NCBI GenBank assembly: GCA_964487255.1
Contig: CAZAQV010000007.1
Span: forward strand, 62,001 to 126,000
Source of the DNA: CAZAQV01 sp964487255
GTDB lineage: Bacteria > Myxococcota_A > Polyangia > Polyangiales > CAZAQV01
Length of the DNA stretch: 64,000 bases
Direction of reading: 5' to 3'
Shown here: positions 8,258-16,628 of the stretch, in pieces
How the letters are laid out: the number at the start of each line of letters is the position of its first letter
How positions within the stretch are numbered: the first letter of the stretch is position 1
The notes under the pieces: generated by a model
Told to the model about the DNA's origin: nothing
Database searches by the model: none
The model's input: only the letters and a program-made list of their open reading frames with translations
Position numbers and translations under genes: made by a program

Positions 8258-9523
8258 ATGACTTCGAAGTTGTTTGTGGTCGTGCTGGTAGGGCTCGTGG
8301 CCATTCCGGGCCTGGTCGGGCTCGGAAATGCCTCCGAGTCAATGCTCGTCGAGCACACGAGTTCCGCAACAAACGTGCCTTCGACTCCCGCGATGGCTTC
8401 CAGCGCTCAAGCGGGCATCGTGAGCAATGCCTGGCGCTCGGTTCGTTCGGTCTTGAGCGCACCGATTGAAAGCTACAAGTCTTATCGTGCCCTGCCTCGC
8501 ATGGTGCCCCGCGGACGAACGCTCGCAGAGCGCATCAAAAACTTCCCCAAGTGGGCGGGGAGCTTCGGTCCCATCAACGGCTTACGCACGCGATGGCGGC
8601 ACGCGCGCTACACCACCGAGCCCCTGGCCGCGGTTCCGGAGGGCATTCACTATTTGGAGCTCTCGGCACGACAACCACTACTCGTTCCGGCGGGAGCCCT
8701 TCCCATCCCGAACATTCGTCACGCGCACGTCGGGCTTCGCGCACCTGGCGATACTTTGGGTGATTGGTCCCACCTCCTGATGAGAGGCATTAAAGGCAAA
8801 AACGCACAGGGCAAGACGGTTTGGTTTCCCTCCCGCAAACTCGAACTCGACCCTGGGTTCTATCCAGATGCACGTTACGACATCATTCGCATCTCGTCTG
8901 AGAATGAGGAGCTCTTCAACCAAGCAGCAGCCCATGTCATGACCGAACTCGCCGAGGACGCGAAACCCTACATTCCTGGCAAGCGAACATGCGTCACGTA
9001 CGCATGCAATACAGCGCGTCCCTACTTTGCCGAGCCAGAGGCCAAACTACCGCTTCGAGCGCGCTGGAACGGTGGCTGGATGCAGCGCTATTTCGATAAG
9101 CTGAGCCTAGAGAAGAACAAGGCCTTTCTCGCCGAGGGCGTCAAGATCGAGCGAGTCGAGCAAGCGCTGGTGGCGCGCGACAAAACGCGCGGCAAGCTCG
9201 GCCCCGCCATCGATTGGCTCCTCGGACCGCCTGGACGCGCCGAAGAAGGCTTCCTCTATCGCCGCTTCGGGTTCAAGGACATCTGGGAACAAGATCGCGT
9301 GATCCGAATGGAGCCAAAGTTCCCCAAACCCGAGACTTCACAAGCCACAACCCAAATCGCCGACGCCGTCACCGACGCGGTCGAATTGACTCCCGAGACT
9401 TCGAGAGGCCTCCGATACACCATGCCCGAGCAGGCCGTCGACGTGCCCGCCACCGATGCACCCCGAGTGGAGAGCACCACCTCCCGCGGAATTACTTACT
9501 CTTTTCCCGGAGAAACGCCCTAA
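8258..9523 (+). CDS. Secreted protein of unknown function
   Basis: The frame opens at 8171, but ATG at 8258 gives a good signal peptide (MTSKLFVVVLVGLVAIPGLVG). ATG at 8234 is possible. The mature part has a basic helical region, then a folded domain with HYLELSARQPLLVPAG, HAHVGLRAPGDTLGDWSHLL, TVWFPSRKLELDPGFYPDA and CVTYACNTARPYF. The C-terminus is Pro/Thr/Glu-rich and holds two similar short repeats, TSRGLRYTMP and TSRGITYSFP. I do not recognise the family. The conserved His, Asp and two Cys in the central domain could be functional, but no activity is assigned. Confidence 0.65.
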   Translation: MTSKLFVVVLVGLVAIPGLVGLGNASESMLVEHTSSATNVPSTPAMASSAQAGIVSNAWRSVRSVLSAPIESYKSYRALPRMVPRGRTLAERIKNFPKWAGSFGPINGLRTRWRHARYTTEPLAAVPEGIHYLELSARQPLLVPAGALPIPNIRHAHVGLRAPGDTLGDWSHLLMRGIKGKNAQGKTVWFPSRKLELDPGFYPDARYDIIRISSENEELFNQAAAHVMTELAEDAKPYIPGKRTCVTYACNTARPYFAEPEAKLPLRARWNGGWMQRYFDKLSLEKNKAFLAEGVKIERVEQALVARDKTRGKLGPAIDWLLGPPGRAEEGFLYRRFGFKDIWEQDRVIRMEPKFPKPETSQATTQIADAVTDAVELTPETSRGLRYTMPEQAVDVPATDAPRVESTTSRGITYSFPGETP

Positions 9524-9616
9524 GATAGCGAGCTAAAAATGTGTGAATTCGATCGGTTGCACGCTCGTTACCCGTGCGCTACGTTCGCCGACCCTTTTCG
9601 CACTTGGAGCACTCTC

Positions 9617-9784
9617 ATGCGTGACCTTATTCGACTCGTATCATCTGCCGGCACTGGCTACACGTACTACACGGACAAGAACAAGCGAACCACAACGGAG
9701 AAGCTCAAGTTCAAGAAGTACGATCCGGTCGTGCGCAAGCACGTCGAGTTCACTGAAGCGAAAATGCCCAACCCCAAGAAGTAG
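9617..9784 (+). CDS. rpmG: Ribosomal protein L33 (bL33)
   Basis: The 55-residue product is MRDLIRLVSSAGTGYTYYTD and onward, with the L33 core NKRTTTEKLKFKKYDPVVRKH. It is the zinc-free type, since the CxxC pairs are absent. The start at 9617 is chosen over in-frame upstream codons because it has GGAG seven bases upstream and gives the usual L33 length. It is a large-subunit ribosomal protein and is followed by rpmB after 54 bp, the common rpmG-rpmB pairing in swapped order. Confidence 0.93.
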   Translation: MRDLIRLVSSAGTGYTYYTDKNKRTTTEKLKFKKYDPVVRKHVEFTEAKMPNPKK

Positions 9785-9838
9785 TCTATCGACTGAAAAC
9801 GCTCATCCCACTCAGCTTAGAAGTATTAGAGGTCCCCA

Positions 9839-10075
9839 ATGTCCAAGGTTTGTCAGGTTACCGGTAAAGGCCCCATGGTCGGTCACAATGTCTCGCACTC
9901 GAATCGCAAGACGAAACGTCGGAGTCTGCCCAACTTGCAGTGGCACCGCTTCTGGGTCCCAAGCGAGAACCGTTGGACGCGCCTCCGCGTCAGCACGGCG
10001 GGCATCCGCGAGATCGACAAGCGTGGCATCGAGGCCGTCCTCAAAGACCTTCGAGCCAAGGGCGTCAAGGTCTAA
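9839..10075 (+). CDS. rpmB: Ribosomal protein L28 (bL28)
   Basis: The 78-residue product starts MSKVCQVTGKGPMVGHNVSH and continues with NRKTKRRSLPNLQWHRFWV, the hallmark of L28. An AGG-type ribosome binding site lies just upstream. It is a large-subunit protein and is likely co-transcribed with rpmG. Unusually, a lipoprotein gene starts only 3 bp after its stop, so two envelope genes may share a transcript with ribosomal proteins. Confidence 0.95.
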   Translation: MSKVCQVTGKGPMVGHNVSHSNRKTKRRSLPNLQWHRFWVPSENRWTRLRVSTAGIREIDKRGIEAVLKDLRAKGVKV

Positions 10076-10078
10076 GCG

Positions 10079-10549
10079 ATGCTGGTCCGTTGGGCGGTTC
10101 TCCTACTGCTCCTGCTAGCTGGCCTAGGCTGCGTCAAGGAAAAGGAAGTCGACCTAAGTCGACGAGCCACCGACGCTGCGACAGAAGCCGACGCAAGCCA
10201 GCAGCAACGCGACGCGCACGTGGTGGGTGAGGACGGAGCAACAGCACAAGACGCGGCCTTCGACTCCGCCGTCTCCGATCCTGATGCAACCGTCTCCGAG
10301 ACCGATGCGACCGTCTCCGAGACCGATGCGACCGTCTCCGAGACCGATGCGACGTCCCCAATCGCCGACGCGTCGGTGCCGGACGCAATCGACCCGTGCT
10401 CACACATGTGCACGGGTTCGGCGGGAAAGTCGTTCTGTCTTGGTGAGCGGGGCACCCAGAAGTGCCAGAAAAATAACGTAGATGGCCTACAAGTGTGTAC
10501 ATGCAGCGCCACGGGTTGGATAAGTTGCGGACCTTGTTTGTTTCCGTAG
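10079..10549 (+). CDS. Small lipoprotein with C-terminal Cys-rich domain (paralogue 1)
   Basis: A signal peptide ends in the lipobox LAGLGC near residue 18. An Asp/Ala/Thr-rich linker follows, with the heptad DATVSET repeated three times (encoded by a 21-bp tandem repeat). The final 50 residues form a compact domain with seven cysteines: CSHMC, GKSFCLGERGTQKCQK, GLQVCTC and GWISCGPC. The gene at 10612 encodes a protein with the same C-terminal pattern, so the two are tandem duplicates. It lies 3 bp after rpmB. I do not recognise the domain, and disulfide stabilisation outside the cytoplasm is inferred. Confidence 0.7.
   Translation: MLVRWAVLLLLLLAGLGCVKEKEVDLSRRATDAATEADASQQQRDAHVVGEDGATAQDAAFDSAVSDPDATVSETDATVSETDATVSETDATSPIADASVPDAIDPCSHMCTGSAGKSFCLGERGTQKCQKNNVDGLQVCTCSATGWISCGPCLFP
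10283..10345 (+). repeat. 21-bp in-frame tandem repeat (3 copies)
   Basis: Three near-identical 21-bp units begin at 10283, 10304 and 10325, each starting GATGC, with a partial fourth at 10346. They encode DATVSET three times inside the linker of the lipoprotein at 10079. Such repeats can change length by slippage without shifting the frame. Confidence 0.9.
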
Positions 10550-10611
10550 TGCTTCAGGTCTTGAGAGGGACACGCAATCTTGAAGGCTCACATGCCAAAG
10601 GCGTCAGTACT

Positions 10612-10971
10612 ATGGGCTACATCGCGAAGATCATTGTTCTTGTGACACTCGCCATCGGATGCGCAGACAGTCCGGCCAGTCAAACGGTCGCGCGCAAGGT
10701 AAACGATGGATCCACTCCCCGCGATGGAGCCGCGAGCGATGCGGCGACCCACGAGGAGGCATCGCTCCATGAAGATGCCAATGTCACCGACGCCGGATCG
10801 CGATCAGACGCTGGCAGCTGCAGCTTTACGTGCACAGACTCAAGCGGAAAGTCGATCTGCAGTGGACAAAGAGGTACAAAAAAATGCACCAAGCAAGACA
10901 GCGAGGGCCTGCAGATTTGCACTTGCAGTGAGGACGGTTGGATCGAGTGCGTGAGCTGCGTGCTCCCTTAG
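10612..10971 (+). CDS. Small lipoprotein with C-terminal Cys-rich domain (paralogue 2)
   Basis: ATG at 10612 is chosen over the longer frame from 10495 because it starts a lipoprotein signal (MGYIAKIIVLVTLAIGC). An Asp/Ala/Glu-rich linker leads to a C-terminal domain with CSFTC, GKSICSGQRGTKKCTK, GLQICTC and GWIECVSC. Cysteine spacing and most intervening residues match the paralogue at 10079. The linkers differ and this copy lacks the heptad repeats, so the domain is conserved while the linker drifts. Function is unknown. Confidence 0.7.
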   Translation: MGYIAKIIVLVTLAIGCADSPASQTVARKVNDGSTPRDGAASDAATHEEASLHEDANVTDAGSRSDAGSCSFTCTDSSGKSICSGQRGTKKCTKQDSEGLQICTCSEDGWIECVSCVLP

Positions 10972-10997
10972 CCCAACCCGTACCCACGCTCAGCGCA

Positions 10998-11264
10998 TCA
11001 GTTGAGCATCGAGCTGGGGATGCTCGAACGCATGGCTTCAGGCGTCGAGAGCACACCGTCGAGCCAGTCGGCCCACTGACGATGGTCCGTGACGTCTACG
11101 CCATCTTCGAACGCGGCTTGCTGGAGCATCTTCTGCATCTGAGAGAAGAGCTGCGAGTCGAGCAGCTCGGGGAAATCCGCAATGCTTGCGTGAAGCGCGC
11201 GATAGAGAAGCTTGAGCTCCTCAAGGTCAACGGTCATCTGCGTTTCGCTGGCAGTGAAATTCAT
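10998..11264 (-). CDS. Small hypothetical protein
   Basis: The 88-residue, mostly helical, acidic protein has no signal peptide. Its start overlaps the stop of the upstream gene (11261-11575) by four bases (ATGA), so the two are translationally coupled. It therefore probably works with the PHA-granule-type protein. The family is not recognised. It may be a small accessory or phasin-like protein, but nothing in the sequence proves that. Confidence 0.55.
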   Translation of the reverse strand: MNFTASETQMTVDLEELKLLYRALHASIADFPELLDSQLFSQMQKMLQQAAFEDGVDVTDHRQWADWLDGVLSTPEAMRSSIPSSMLN

Positions 11265-11575
11265 TCAAGTTCTCCGTTCTTGGCTTTGAGGACCCACTCC
11301 CTAACCTTGCCTTCGACCACATCCAAGGCCTTCTTTCGAAAGGGTTTGAGCATAAAAGGTACGTCGAGATCCACGTCGATCGCGCCTTCGCGCAGCTCGA
11401 TATCGCCCGTGAGCGTGATGCCTTTGGCTGTGAAAGCCATCTTTCCCCGCCGATCGTCCACCCAGTTGAACTGCGGGCTGTATTTGGCAAATCGCTCAGA
11501 GTACTCGGCGACTGCTCGATCAGTCGCTTTTCGAGCCGTCTCGATATCGAGATCGTGGGAAATGGTGTGCTTCAT
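11261..11575 (-). CDS. Putative polyhydroxyalkanoic acid system (PHA granule region) family protein
   Basis: The product begins MKHTISHDLDIETARKATDR. It continues with YSPQFNWVDDRRGKMAF, GITLTGDIELREGAIDVDLD and VPFMLKPFRKKALDVVEGKV. This order is typical of the PHA_gran_rgn family found near polyhydroxyalkanoate genes and elsewhere. The start at 11575 is preferred to 11596 because family members start with a short M-x-H/I-type strand. No PHA synthase or phasin gene is in the window, so the physiological role is uncertain. Confidence 0.65.
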   Translation of the reverse strand: MKHTISHDLDIETARKATDRAVAEYSERFAKYSPQFNWVDDRRGKMAFTAKGITLTGDIELREGAIDVDLDVPFMLKPFRKKALDVVEGKVREWVLKAKNGELE

Positions 11576-11636
11576 GTCCGAACCGGTATAGCGCACCGCG
11601 CGCCGGACGTCACATCCGAGCTATCAACTCAGCCGC

Positions 11637-11715
11637 GATGAGCGTGCGTAGCCCGAAAAGCCTGATTTGCTAGCTGCAAATCACTGGCTTTGAAGCGTAG
11701 CCGCGAAGAGCCATC
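11637..11715 (-). repeat. Hairpin repeat element, copy C (reverse orientation)
   Basis: Read on the minus strand, the unit starts GATGGCTCTTCGC and ends GCTCATC, as in copy A. The core stem is TGATTTGC (11663-11670), loop TAGCT, GCAAATCA (11676-11683), a perfect 8-bp stem with outer AAAGCC/GGCTTT pairing. It begins at the typA stop codon. The 14-mer ATCAACTCAGCCGC occurs on both sides, at 11623-11636 and 11713-11726. Confidence 0.8.
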
Positions 11716-13534
11716 AACTCAGCCGCTTGGGGCGTCGATTGCATTCCAGAATCTTCTTTCGCACCCGAAGCGAATCTGGCGTAACCTCGAGCAGTTCGTC
11801 GCCGTCAATAAACTCGAGGCCACTTTCGATTGTCAGCTCACGTGGCGGCGTCAAAAGCACGTTGTCGTCCTTGCCCGCAGCACGGTGGTTGGTCAACTTC
11901 TTTTCGCGCGTGACATTGACGTCCATGTCGTTGGGGCGCGCATTCTCTCCGACGATCATTCCTTCATACACCTCGGTCCCCGGCGGCACCAAAAAGATTC
12001 CACGCGACTGCAAATGAAAGATCGCGTACGGCGTCGCCTTTCCTTTTCGGTCGGAGACCATCGCTCCATTCTTACGACGCAGCATCTGGCCTGCATGAGG
12101 CTGCCAGCCCGCCACCTCGGTGTTGAGCAGTCCAGTCCCGCGGGTTTGTGTCAGAAACTCTGACCGATAGCCGATGAGCCCACGCGAAGGAACCAGAAAC
12201 TCAACGCGTGAGCGACCGAAGCCAAGGTTCTGCATCTTGTCCATCTGCCCTTTGCGAGAACCGATCGCAGTCGTCACCGCGCCCACGTACTCGTCCGGAA
12301 TGTCGATGATCACCCGTTCAAGGGGCTCACTCAGTACGCCACCGATCTCGCGTTCAACGACTTCCGGCATGCCCAGTGCAAACTCGTAGCCTTCCCGACG
12401 CATCGTCTCGGCCAAGACGGCAAGCATGAGCTCACCGCGGCCGAACACGTTGAATGCCTCGGCGGTATCGGTCTCCTCGACGCGCAGGGCAAGGTTGCGA
12501 CGGGCCTCTTTGAAAAGGCGGTCGCGCAGGTGACGACTGGTCACCCACTTGCCGCTGCGCCCCACCATCGGTGAGTCGTTGGCCAAGAACCGCACCTTGA
12601 TCGTTGGCTCTTCGACCGAGATGCGTGGCAGGGGCTGCGTCTTGCCCGACTCGCCCAAGGTGTCACCGATTTGGACCTCGGAGAAGCCCGAGATCGCGAC
12701 GATATCGCCAGCCTCGGCCCGCGCGCGCTCCACGCGGGCATTTCCCTGATAGCCAAAGAGGTTGCTGATGCGCTGCGTCTCCTCGCCCTCCTCAGAAAAG
12801 CGCGTCACTCGCGTCCCCGCTTCGACAATACCGTTCTCGATACGACCCACCGCGATGCGACCTACGTAGTCATCGTGTTCGACATTCGTGACGAGAAGTT
12901 GGAAGGGTTGTGCCGGATCGCCGGGTGGAGATGGTACGTGCTCCACGATGCCGTCCATCAGGGGCTTGAGCGTGCTGCTCTCATCATCGAGGGCGCGCTT
13001 GGCAACGCCGTCCTTACCGATCGCAAAATAGGTCGGAAAGTCCGCCTGCTCGTCGCTTGCCCCCAAATCGCAGAACAAGTCGAACACCTCGTTGAGGACC
13101 TCGTCCGGCCGTGCGTCCTGGCGATCGATTTTGTTGATCACGACGATCACAGGCATGCCTTGGGCGATCGCCTTTCCAAGCACGAAGCGCGTCTGCGGCA
13201 ACGGTCCCTCGGCGGCATCAACCAAGAGTAGGGCACCGTCGGCCATCATCAGGGTTCGCTCAACCTCGCCGCCGAAGTCGGCGTGGCCAGGGGTGTCGAT
13301 AATGTTGATGGTCATCTCGCCGTGACGCACCGAGCAATGCTTGGCCAAAATAGTAATGCCGCGCTCGCGCTCAAGCTCATTCGAGTCCATGACGCGGTCG
13401 GCGACCACCTCGTTTTCGCGGAAGAAACCGCTTTGGCGCAACATGGCGTCGACCAGAGTCGTTTTGCCGTGGTCAACGTGCGCAACAATGGCGATGTTGC
13501 GGAGGGGAAGGCTACTTCTGTTCGGTTCGCTCAT
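11714..13534 (-). CDS. typA: Ribosome-associated translational GTPase TypA/BipA
   Basis: The protein is 606 residues, the usual TypA length. It starts with the G1 motif AHVDHGKTT, then RGITILAKH (switch I), DTPGHADFGGEVER (G3) and VINKIDR (G4). EF-G-like beta-barrel and alpha/beta domains follow, and the C-terminal TypA-specific domain includes EFLVPSRGLIGYRSEFLTQT. It acts on the ribosome in subunit assembly and stress adaptation. The gene is divergent from the HD-GYP gene with only 26 bp between starts. Its last codons coincide with the edge of hairpin element C. Confidence 0.96.
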   Translation of the reverse strand: MSEPNRSSLPLRNIAIVAHVDHGKTTLVDAMLRQSGFFRENEVVADRVMDSNELERERGITILAKHCSVRHGEMTINIIDTPGHADFGGEVERTLMMADGALLLVDAAEGPLPQTRFVLGKAIAQGMPVIVVINKIDRQDARPDEVLNEVFDLFCDLGASDEQADFPTYFAIGKDGVAKRALDDESSTLKPLMDGIVEHVPSPPGDPAQPFQLLVTNVEHDDYVGRIAVGRIENGIVEAGTRVTRFSEEGEETQRISNLFGYQGNARVERARAEAGDIVAISGFSEVQIGDTLGESGKTQPLPRISVEEPTIKVRFLANDSPMVGRSGKWVTSRHLRDRLFKEARRNLALRVEETDTAEAFNVFGRGELMLAVLAETMRREGYEFALGMPEVVEREIGGVLSEPLERVIIDIPDEYVGAVTTAIGSRKGQMDKMQNLGFGRSRVEFLVPSRGLIGYRSEFLTQTRGTGLLNTEVAGWQPHAGQMLRRKNGAMVSDRKGKATPYAIFHLQSRGIFLVPPGTEVYEGMIVGENARPNDMDVNVTREKKLTNHRAAGKDDNVLLTPPRELTIESGLEFIDGDELLEVTPDSLRVRKKILECNRRPKRLS

Positions 13535-13560
13535 GGTTCATCCCACAGGGGGGCCGTGTT

Positions 13561-15507
13561 ATGCTCGCCGAGGTGAGTCTCGGCAAGCGTATTCATCAAT
13601 CTCCCCTGGGCCAGGACGAGACGATCGAGGTCATCGCCAGGGATCCAGTCGCCGAGATTCGCTCCAACGAGGCGGTGGTTATCGCGATTGAGTCCGAGGC
13701 GCTCTCCGAGGCGTCGGTCGAGCCCTACGCGGCCCGCCTCATCGACGGCAGTGCGGCGCTGCTCATCGTGGGCGAGCTTGCTCCTGAGCACGAAACTGTG
13801 CTGGAAACGACAGCACATTTGCAGCTTCTCGACCCTGATCCATCCGAGGATGCGCTGATGCACGCCATCAACAACCTGATCGGACGCGTCGAGCTATGGC
13901 AGCAGGTGGAGCGGGCCAACCGGGCGGCCTCGCGCTCAGAAAGAGAGCTGGCCCAGATTATCGAAATTGCCCGTGCCCTCACCCAGGAACGGGACCTCGA
14001 TCGACTGCTCGAGCTGATTCTAGATCGCTCGCGCTTTCTAACCTCGGCCGAGGCGGGGAGCATCTACGTGGTCGAGGGCGACGCGACCAAGATCGAAGAT
14101 CGAAGCCTGCGCTTCAAACTCTCTCAAAACGACGCCGTCGAGTTCGAGAGCCAAGAGTTCACGGTTCCGATTTCCCGCTCGTCGATCGCGGGTTGCGCGG
14201 TGCTCGAGCGCCTCCCCATCCGCATTCGTGACGCCTACGACATCGGGGACGACCAACCCTTCGGCTTTGACAAGTCATTCGACAAGAAAGTGGGCTTCCG
14301 GACACAGTCGATGCTGACGGTTCCACTCATCTCGTCGCAGGGCGAGGTCATCGGTGTCATCCAACTCATTAACAAGCGGCCGCGGCCAAGTTCATTTCCG
14401 CGTGGCTCGGGCTCTCCCCCTGCGCTCGAACCCGTTGACCGTATTGTCCCATTCGAAGATCGCGACGAAGAACTGGCTTTGACTTTCGCCTCGCAGGCCG
14501 GCATCGCACTAGAAAACGCAATTCTCTATGAGGAGATCCGCCGGATCTTTGACGGCTTCGTACGTGCCAGCGTGCAAGCGATCGAGCAGCGCGACCCCAC
14601 CACCAGCGGTCATTCGCAGCGCGTGAGCACCTTATGCATGGAGTTGGCAAAAAAGGTCGACCATGTCTCGGATGGCCCCTTCGCTGAAACCATCTTCACC
14701 CGCCAGCAGCTCAAGCAGCTCGAATATGCCGCTCTACTGCACGACTTCGGAAAGATTGGCGTGCGTGAAGAGGTGCTCATCAAGGCGAAGAAGCTCTACC
14801 CCTACGAGCTCGAAAAGATTCGCACGCGCTTTGATTTCGCACTGACCTCTCTTGAAAAGTCCATCCTACAAGACAAGCTTGCGGCAATGCGCGCAGGGGG
14901 AAGCGAGGCCGACCTCTCCCGCATCGATGAGCGTGGCGGCAAGCAGCGCGAATACCTCATCCAAGCGTGGCGCACCATCGAACAAGCCAACGAGCCCACA
15001 ATTTTGGCTGAGGGCGACTTCTCACGCATCTCGGAGTACGGTTCGGTGGTGTACACCGACGCGCGCGGTGACGCGAAAACGTTGCTCACGCCGCGAGAGA
15101 TCGAGTCTCTTCAGGTCCGGCGCGGGTCGCTGAACGACAACGAAATGAACGAGATTCGTTCGCACGTCGTGCACACCGTTAACTTTCTGGAGCAGATTCC
15201 GTGGGGGCGGGAAATGAACCGCATCGCGGAGATCGCCGGCGCTCACCACGAAAAGCTCGACGGCAGTGGCTACCCTCACGGCAAGCGAAGCGAAGACATC
15301 GCCATCGAGTCACGCATCATGACCGTTGCAGACATTTTCGATGCGCTCACGGCCCGAGACCGCCCCTATAAGCGTGCGGTGCCGCTCGAACGCGCGCTGA
15401 CAATTTTGGACTTCGAGGTCAAAGACGGACACGTCGACGCTGCGCTCGTCGAGGTCTTCCGTGATGGAAAGGTCTACCAATGCCTCGAGGACGAGGCTGG
15501 TGCTTAG
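13561..15507 (+). CDS. GAF/HD-GYP cyclic-di-GMP phosphodiesterase-like protein
   Basis: Residues 1-110 resemble a degenerate receiver domain without a clear phosphorylatable Asp pocket. A coiled linker follows. A GAF sensor domain spans about 140-320 (FLTSAEAGSIYVVEGD ... MLTVPLISSQGEVIGVIQL). The HD-GYP domain from about 345 has SGHSQRVS, LLHDFGKIG and HHEKLDGSGYP. All core metal and GYP residues are present, so c-di-GMP hydrolysis is likely. About 120 helical residues sit between the HD and HHE motifs, longer than in a minimal HD-GYP domain. The start lies 26 bp from divergent typA, so the promoters must overlap or reach into coding DNA. The 3' end overlaps the GtrA-like gene by 4 bp. Confidence 0.88.
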   Translation: MLAEVSLGKRIHQSPLGQDETIEVIARDPVAEIRSNEAVVIAIESEALSEASVEPYAARLIDGSAALLIVGELAPEHETVLETTAHLQLLDPDPSEDALMHAINNLIGRVELWQQVERANRAASRSERELAQIIEIARALTQERDLDRLLELILDRSRFLTSAEAGSIYVVEGDATKIEDRSLRFKLSQNDAVEFESQEFTVPISRSSIAGCAVLERLPIRIRDAYDIGDDQPFGFDKSFDKKVGFRTQSMLTVPLISSQGEVIGVIQLINKRPRPSSFPRGSGSPPALEPVDRIVPFEDRDEELALTFASQAGIALENAILYEEIRRIFDGFVRASVQAIEQRDPTTSGHSQRVSTLCMELAKKVDHVSDGPFAETIFTRQQLKQLEYAALLHDFGKIGVREEVLIKAKKLYPYELEKIRTRFDFALTSLEKSILQDKLAAMRAGGSEADLSRIDERGGKQREYLIQAWRTIEQANEPTILAEGDFSRISEYGSVVYTDARGDAKTLLTPREIESLQVRRGSLNDNEMNEIRSHVVHTVNFLEQIPWGREMNRIAEIAGAHHEKLDGSGYPHGKRSEDIAIESRIMTVADIFDALTARDRPYKRAVPLERALTILDFEVKDGHVDAALVEVFRDGKVYQCLEDEAGA

Positions 15508-15908
15508 CGCGTCTTGCCAAAGACCCATCGCCAAAGCGGAAACGAAAAAAACGCGAACACCAGAGCTGTGGCCGCCATCCGCAGCACGGGATATGGACCG
15601 AGCCCCAACCCGACGAAGAGCGCAAAGAGTGCGCCGTTGAGCACCAGTGTGCCCAGTTCGACGAGCGAAAACCCTGCCCCCTGCAGCAGCCAAGAACCAG
15701 ATATTGCTCGAAAAACCAGCTGACGACTTCCAAGAAACTGAATGAGCGCGCCCGCGAGAAGGGCCGGCACATTGGCCCATTGCGCGCTCAGGCCGAAGAC
15801 TTCCACGAGCAACGTGAGCACGAACAGGTCGACGACAGTCGCAACCGCGCCGACCCCTGCGCTCAGGATGAGTTCGTTCAAGTTTGAAGAGGGGACACTT
15901 GTGTTCAT
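15504..15908 (-). CDS. GtrA-like family membrane protein
   Basis: The 134-residue protein has four hydrophobic helices. It shows the GtrA-type pattern: an N-terminal helix with GAVATVVDLFVLTLLV, a middle segment with ALIQFLGSRQLVF, and a C-terminal helix ending PLWRWVFGK. GtrA-like proteins are thought to help move undecaprenyl-linked sugars across the inner membrane for surface polysaccharide modification. No glycosyltransferase lies next to it, so its partner is unknown. It is convergent with the HD-GYP gene. Confidence 0.75.
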   Translation of the reverse strand: MNTSVPSSNLNELILSAGVGAVATVVDLFVLTLLVEVFGLSAQWANVPALLAGALIQFLGSRQLVFRAISGSWLLQGAGFSLVELGTLVLNGALFALFVGLGLGPYPVLRMAATALVFAFFSFPLWRWVFGKTR

Positions 15909-16004
15909 GGCAATGCACTGGCCTTACAAGGTCTATGCCAACGGTCTCGCACGGGATCTACCAACGATTGCGCTTCGCGCACGCATGATGAGCGTGAGCA
16001 AAGA

Positions 16005-16022
16005 TTCACGACTGTGCGTGAA
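16005..16022. terminator. Possible hairpin downstream of membrane protein gene
   Basis: A 6-bp stem TTCACG/CGTGAA with a 6-nt loop lies about 20 bp after the stop of the minus-strand gene at 16041. Only a short T stretch follows on the minus strand, so the terminator call is weak. Confidence 0.25.
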
Positions 16023-16040
16023 ATTCACGCGCCGGACGCG

Positions 16041-16628
16041 TCAACACTGCAGGATACGTCCCGCGATGACCCGTACGCGGTAACCGATCCACAAGAAAAA
16101 GGCCGTGCCGATGAGCCCGCGGAGGGCAACCATCGTCAGCGTCGTGATGAACAAAGCGGGCGCGGATACCTCGGCCTGCCCTTCGGCAAGCTGACTCGAA
16201 CGCGAGAACGAACTCACCAGTGCGTCGCGGTGAACGACCATCACCCAGCCTTGATGGAAACCGTCGACCAGACACCAAAGGGCATTGGAAATTGTCGCTT
16301 GGTTGGACCACCATACGGACGTGAGTCGCGCCGGTGGCGCTTGGCCTCGACGTATGCCCGCGGTTTGCACGATCAAAGTGACCCCCGCGAAGAGCAACGT
16401 GAGCGAGAGCAGAAAGTTCGCGATCGAAAGGCCACGAAAGTAGGGCGAGTCCAACAGAAGTTCGAACATGAGAGAGAACGTCTCACCGTAGGGTCCCTCG
16501 GGCGTGGCGGTTTGCTCAGCACGCGCGTCCACCATGCTCCAAGCGCTCTGCGCGCCACAGCTCCCGAACCCACACAGAACAATTCCTATGAAAAGGAGCG
16601 TTTGCGCATACTTGCGGGCAAGGTCCAT
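16041..16628 (-). CDS. Integral membrane protein of unknown family
   Basis: The 195-residue protein has about four predicted helices. The first is near the N-terminus (TLLFIGIVLCGFGSC), the second around SIANFLLSLTLLFAGVTLIV. A hydrophilic stretch (RRGQAPPARLTSVWW) leads into later helices that include ALFITTLTMVALRGLIGTAF and end with a basic tail. I do not recognise it. It is divergent from the TPR gene at 16653 with 24 bp between starts, so the two may share a control region. Confidence 0.55.
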   Translation of the reverse strand: MDLARKYAQTLLFIGIVLCGFGSCGAQSAWSMVDARAEQTATPEGPYGETFSLMFELLLDSPYFRGLSIANFLLSLTLLFAGVTLIVQTAGIRRGQAPPARLTSVWWSNQATISNALWCLVDGFHQGWVMVVHRDALVSSFSRSSQLAEGQAEVSAPALFITTLTMVALRGLIGTAFFLWIGYRVRVIAGRILQC

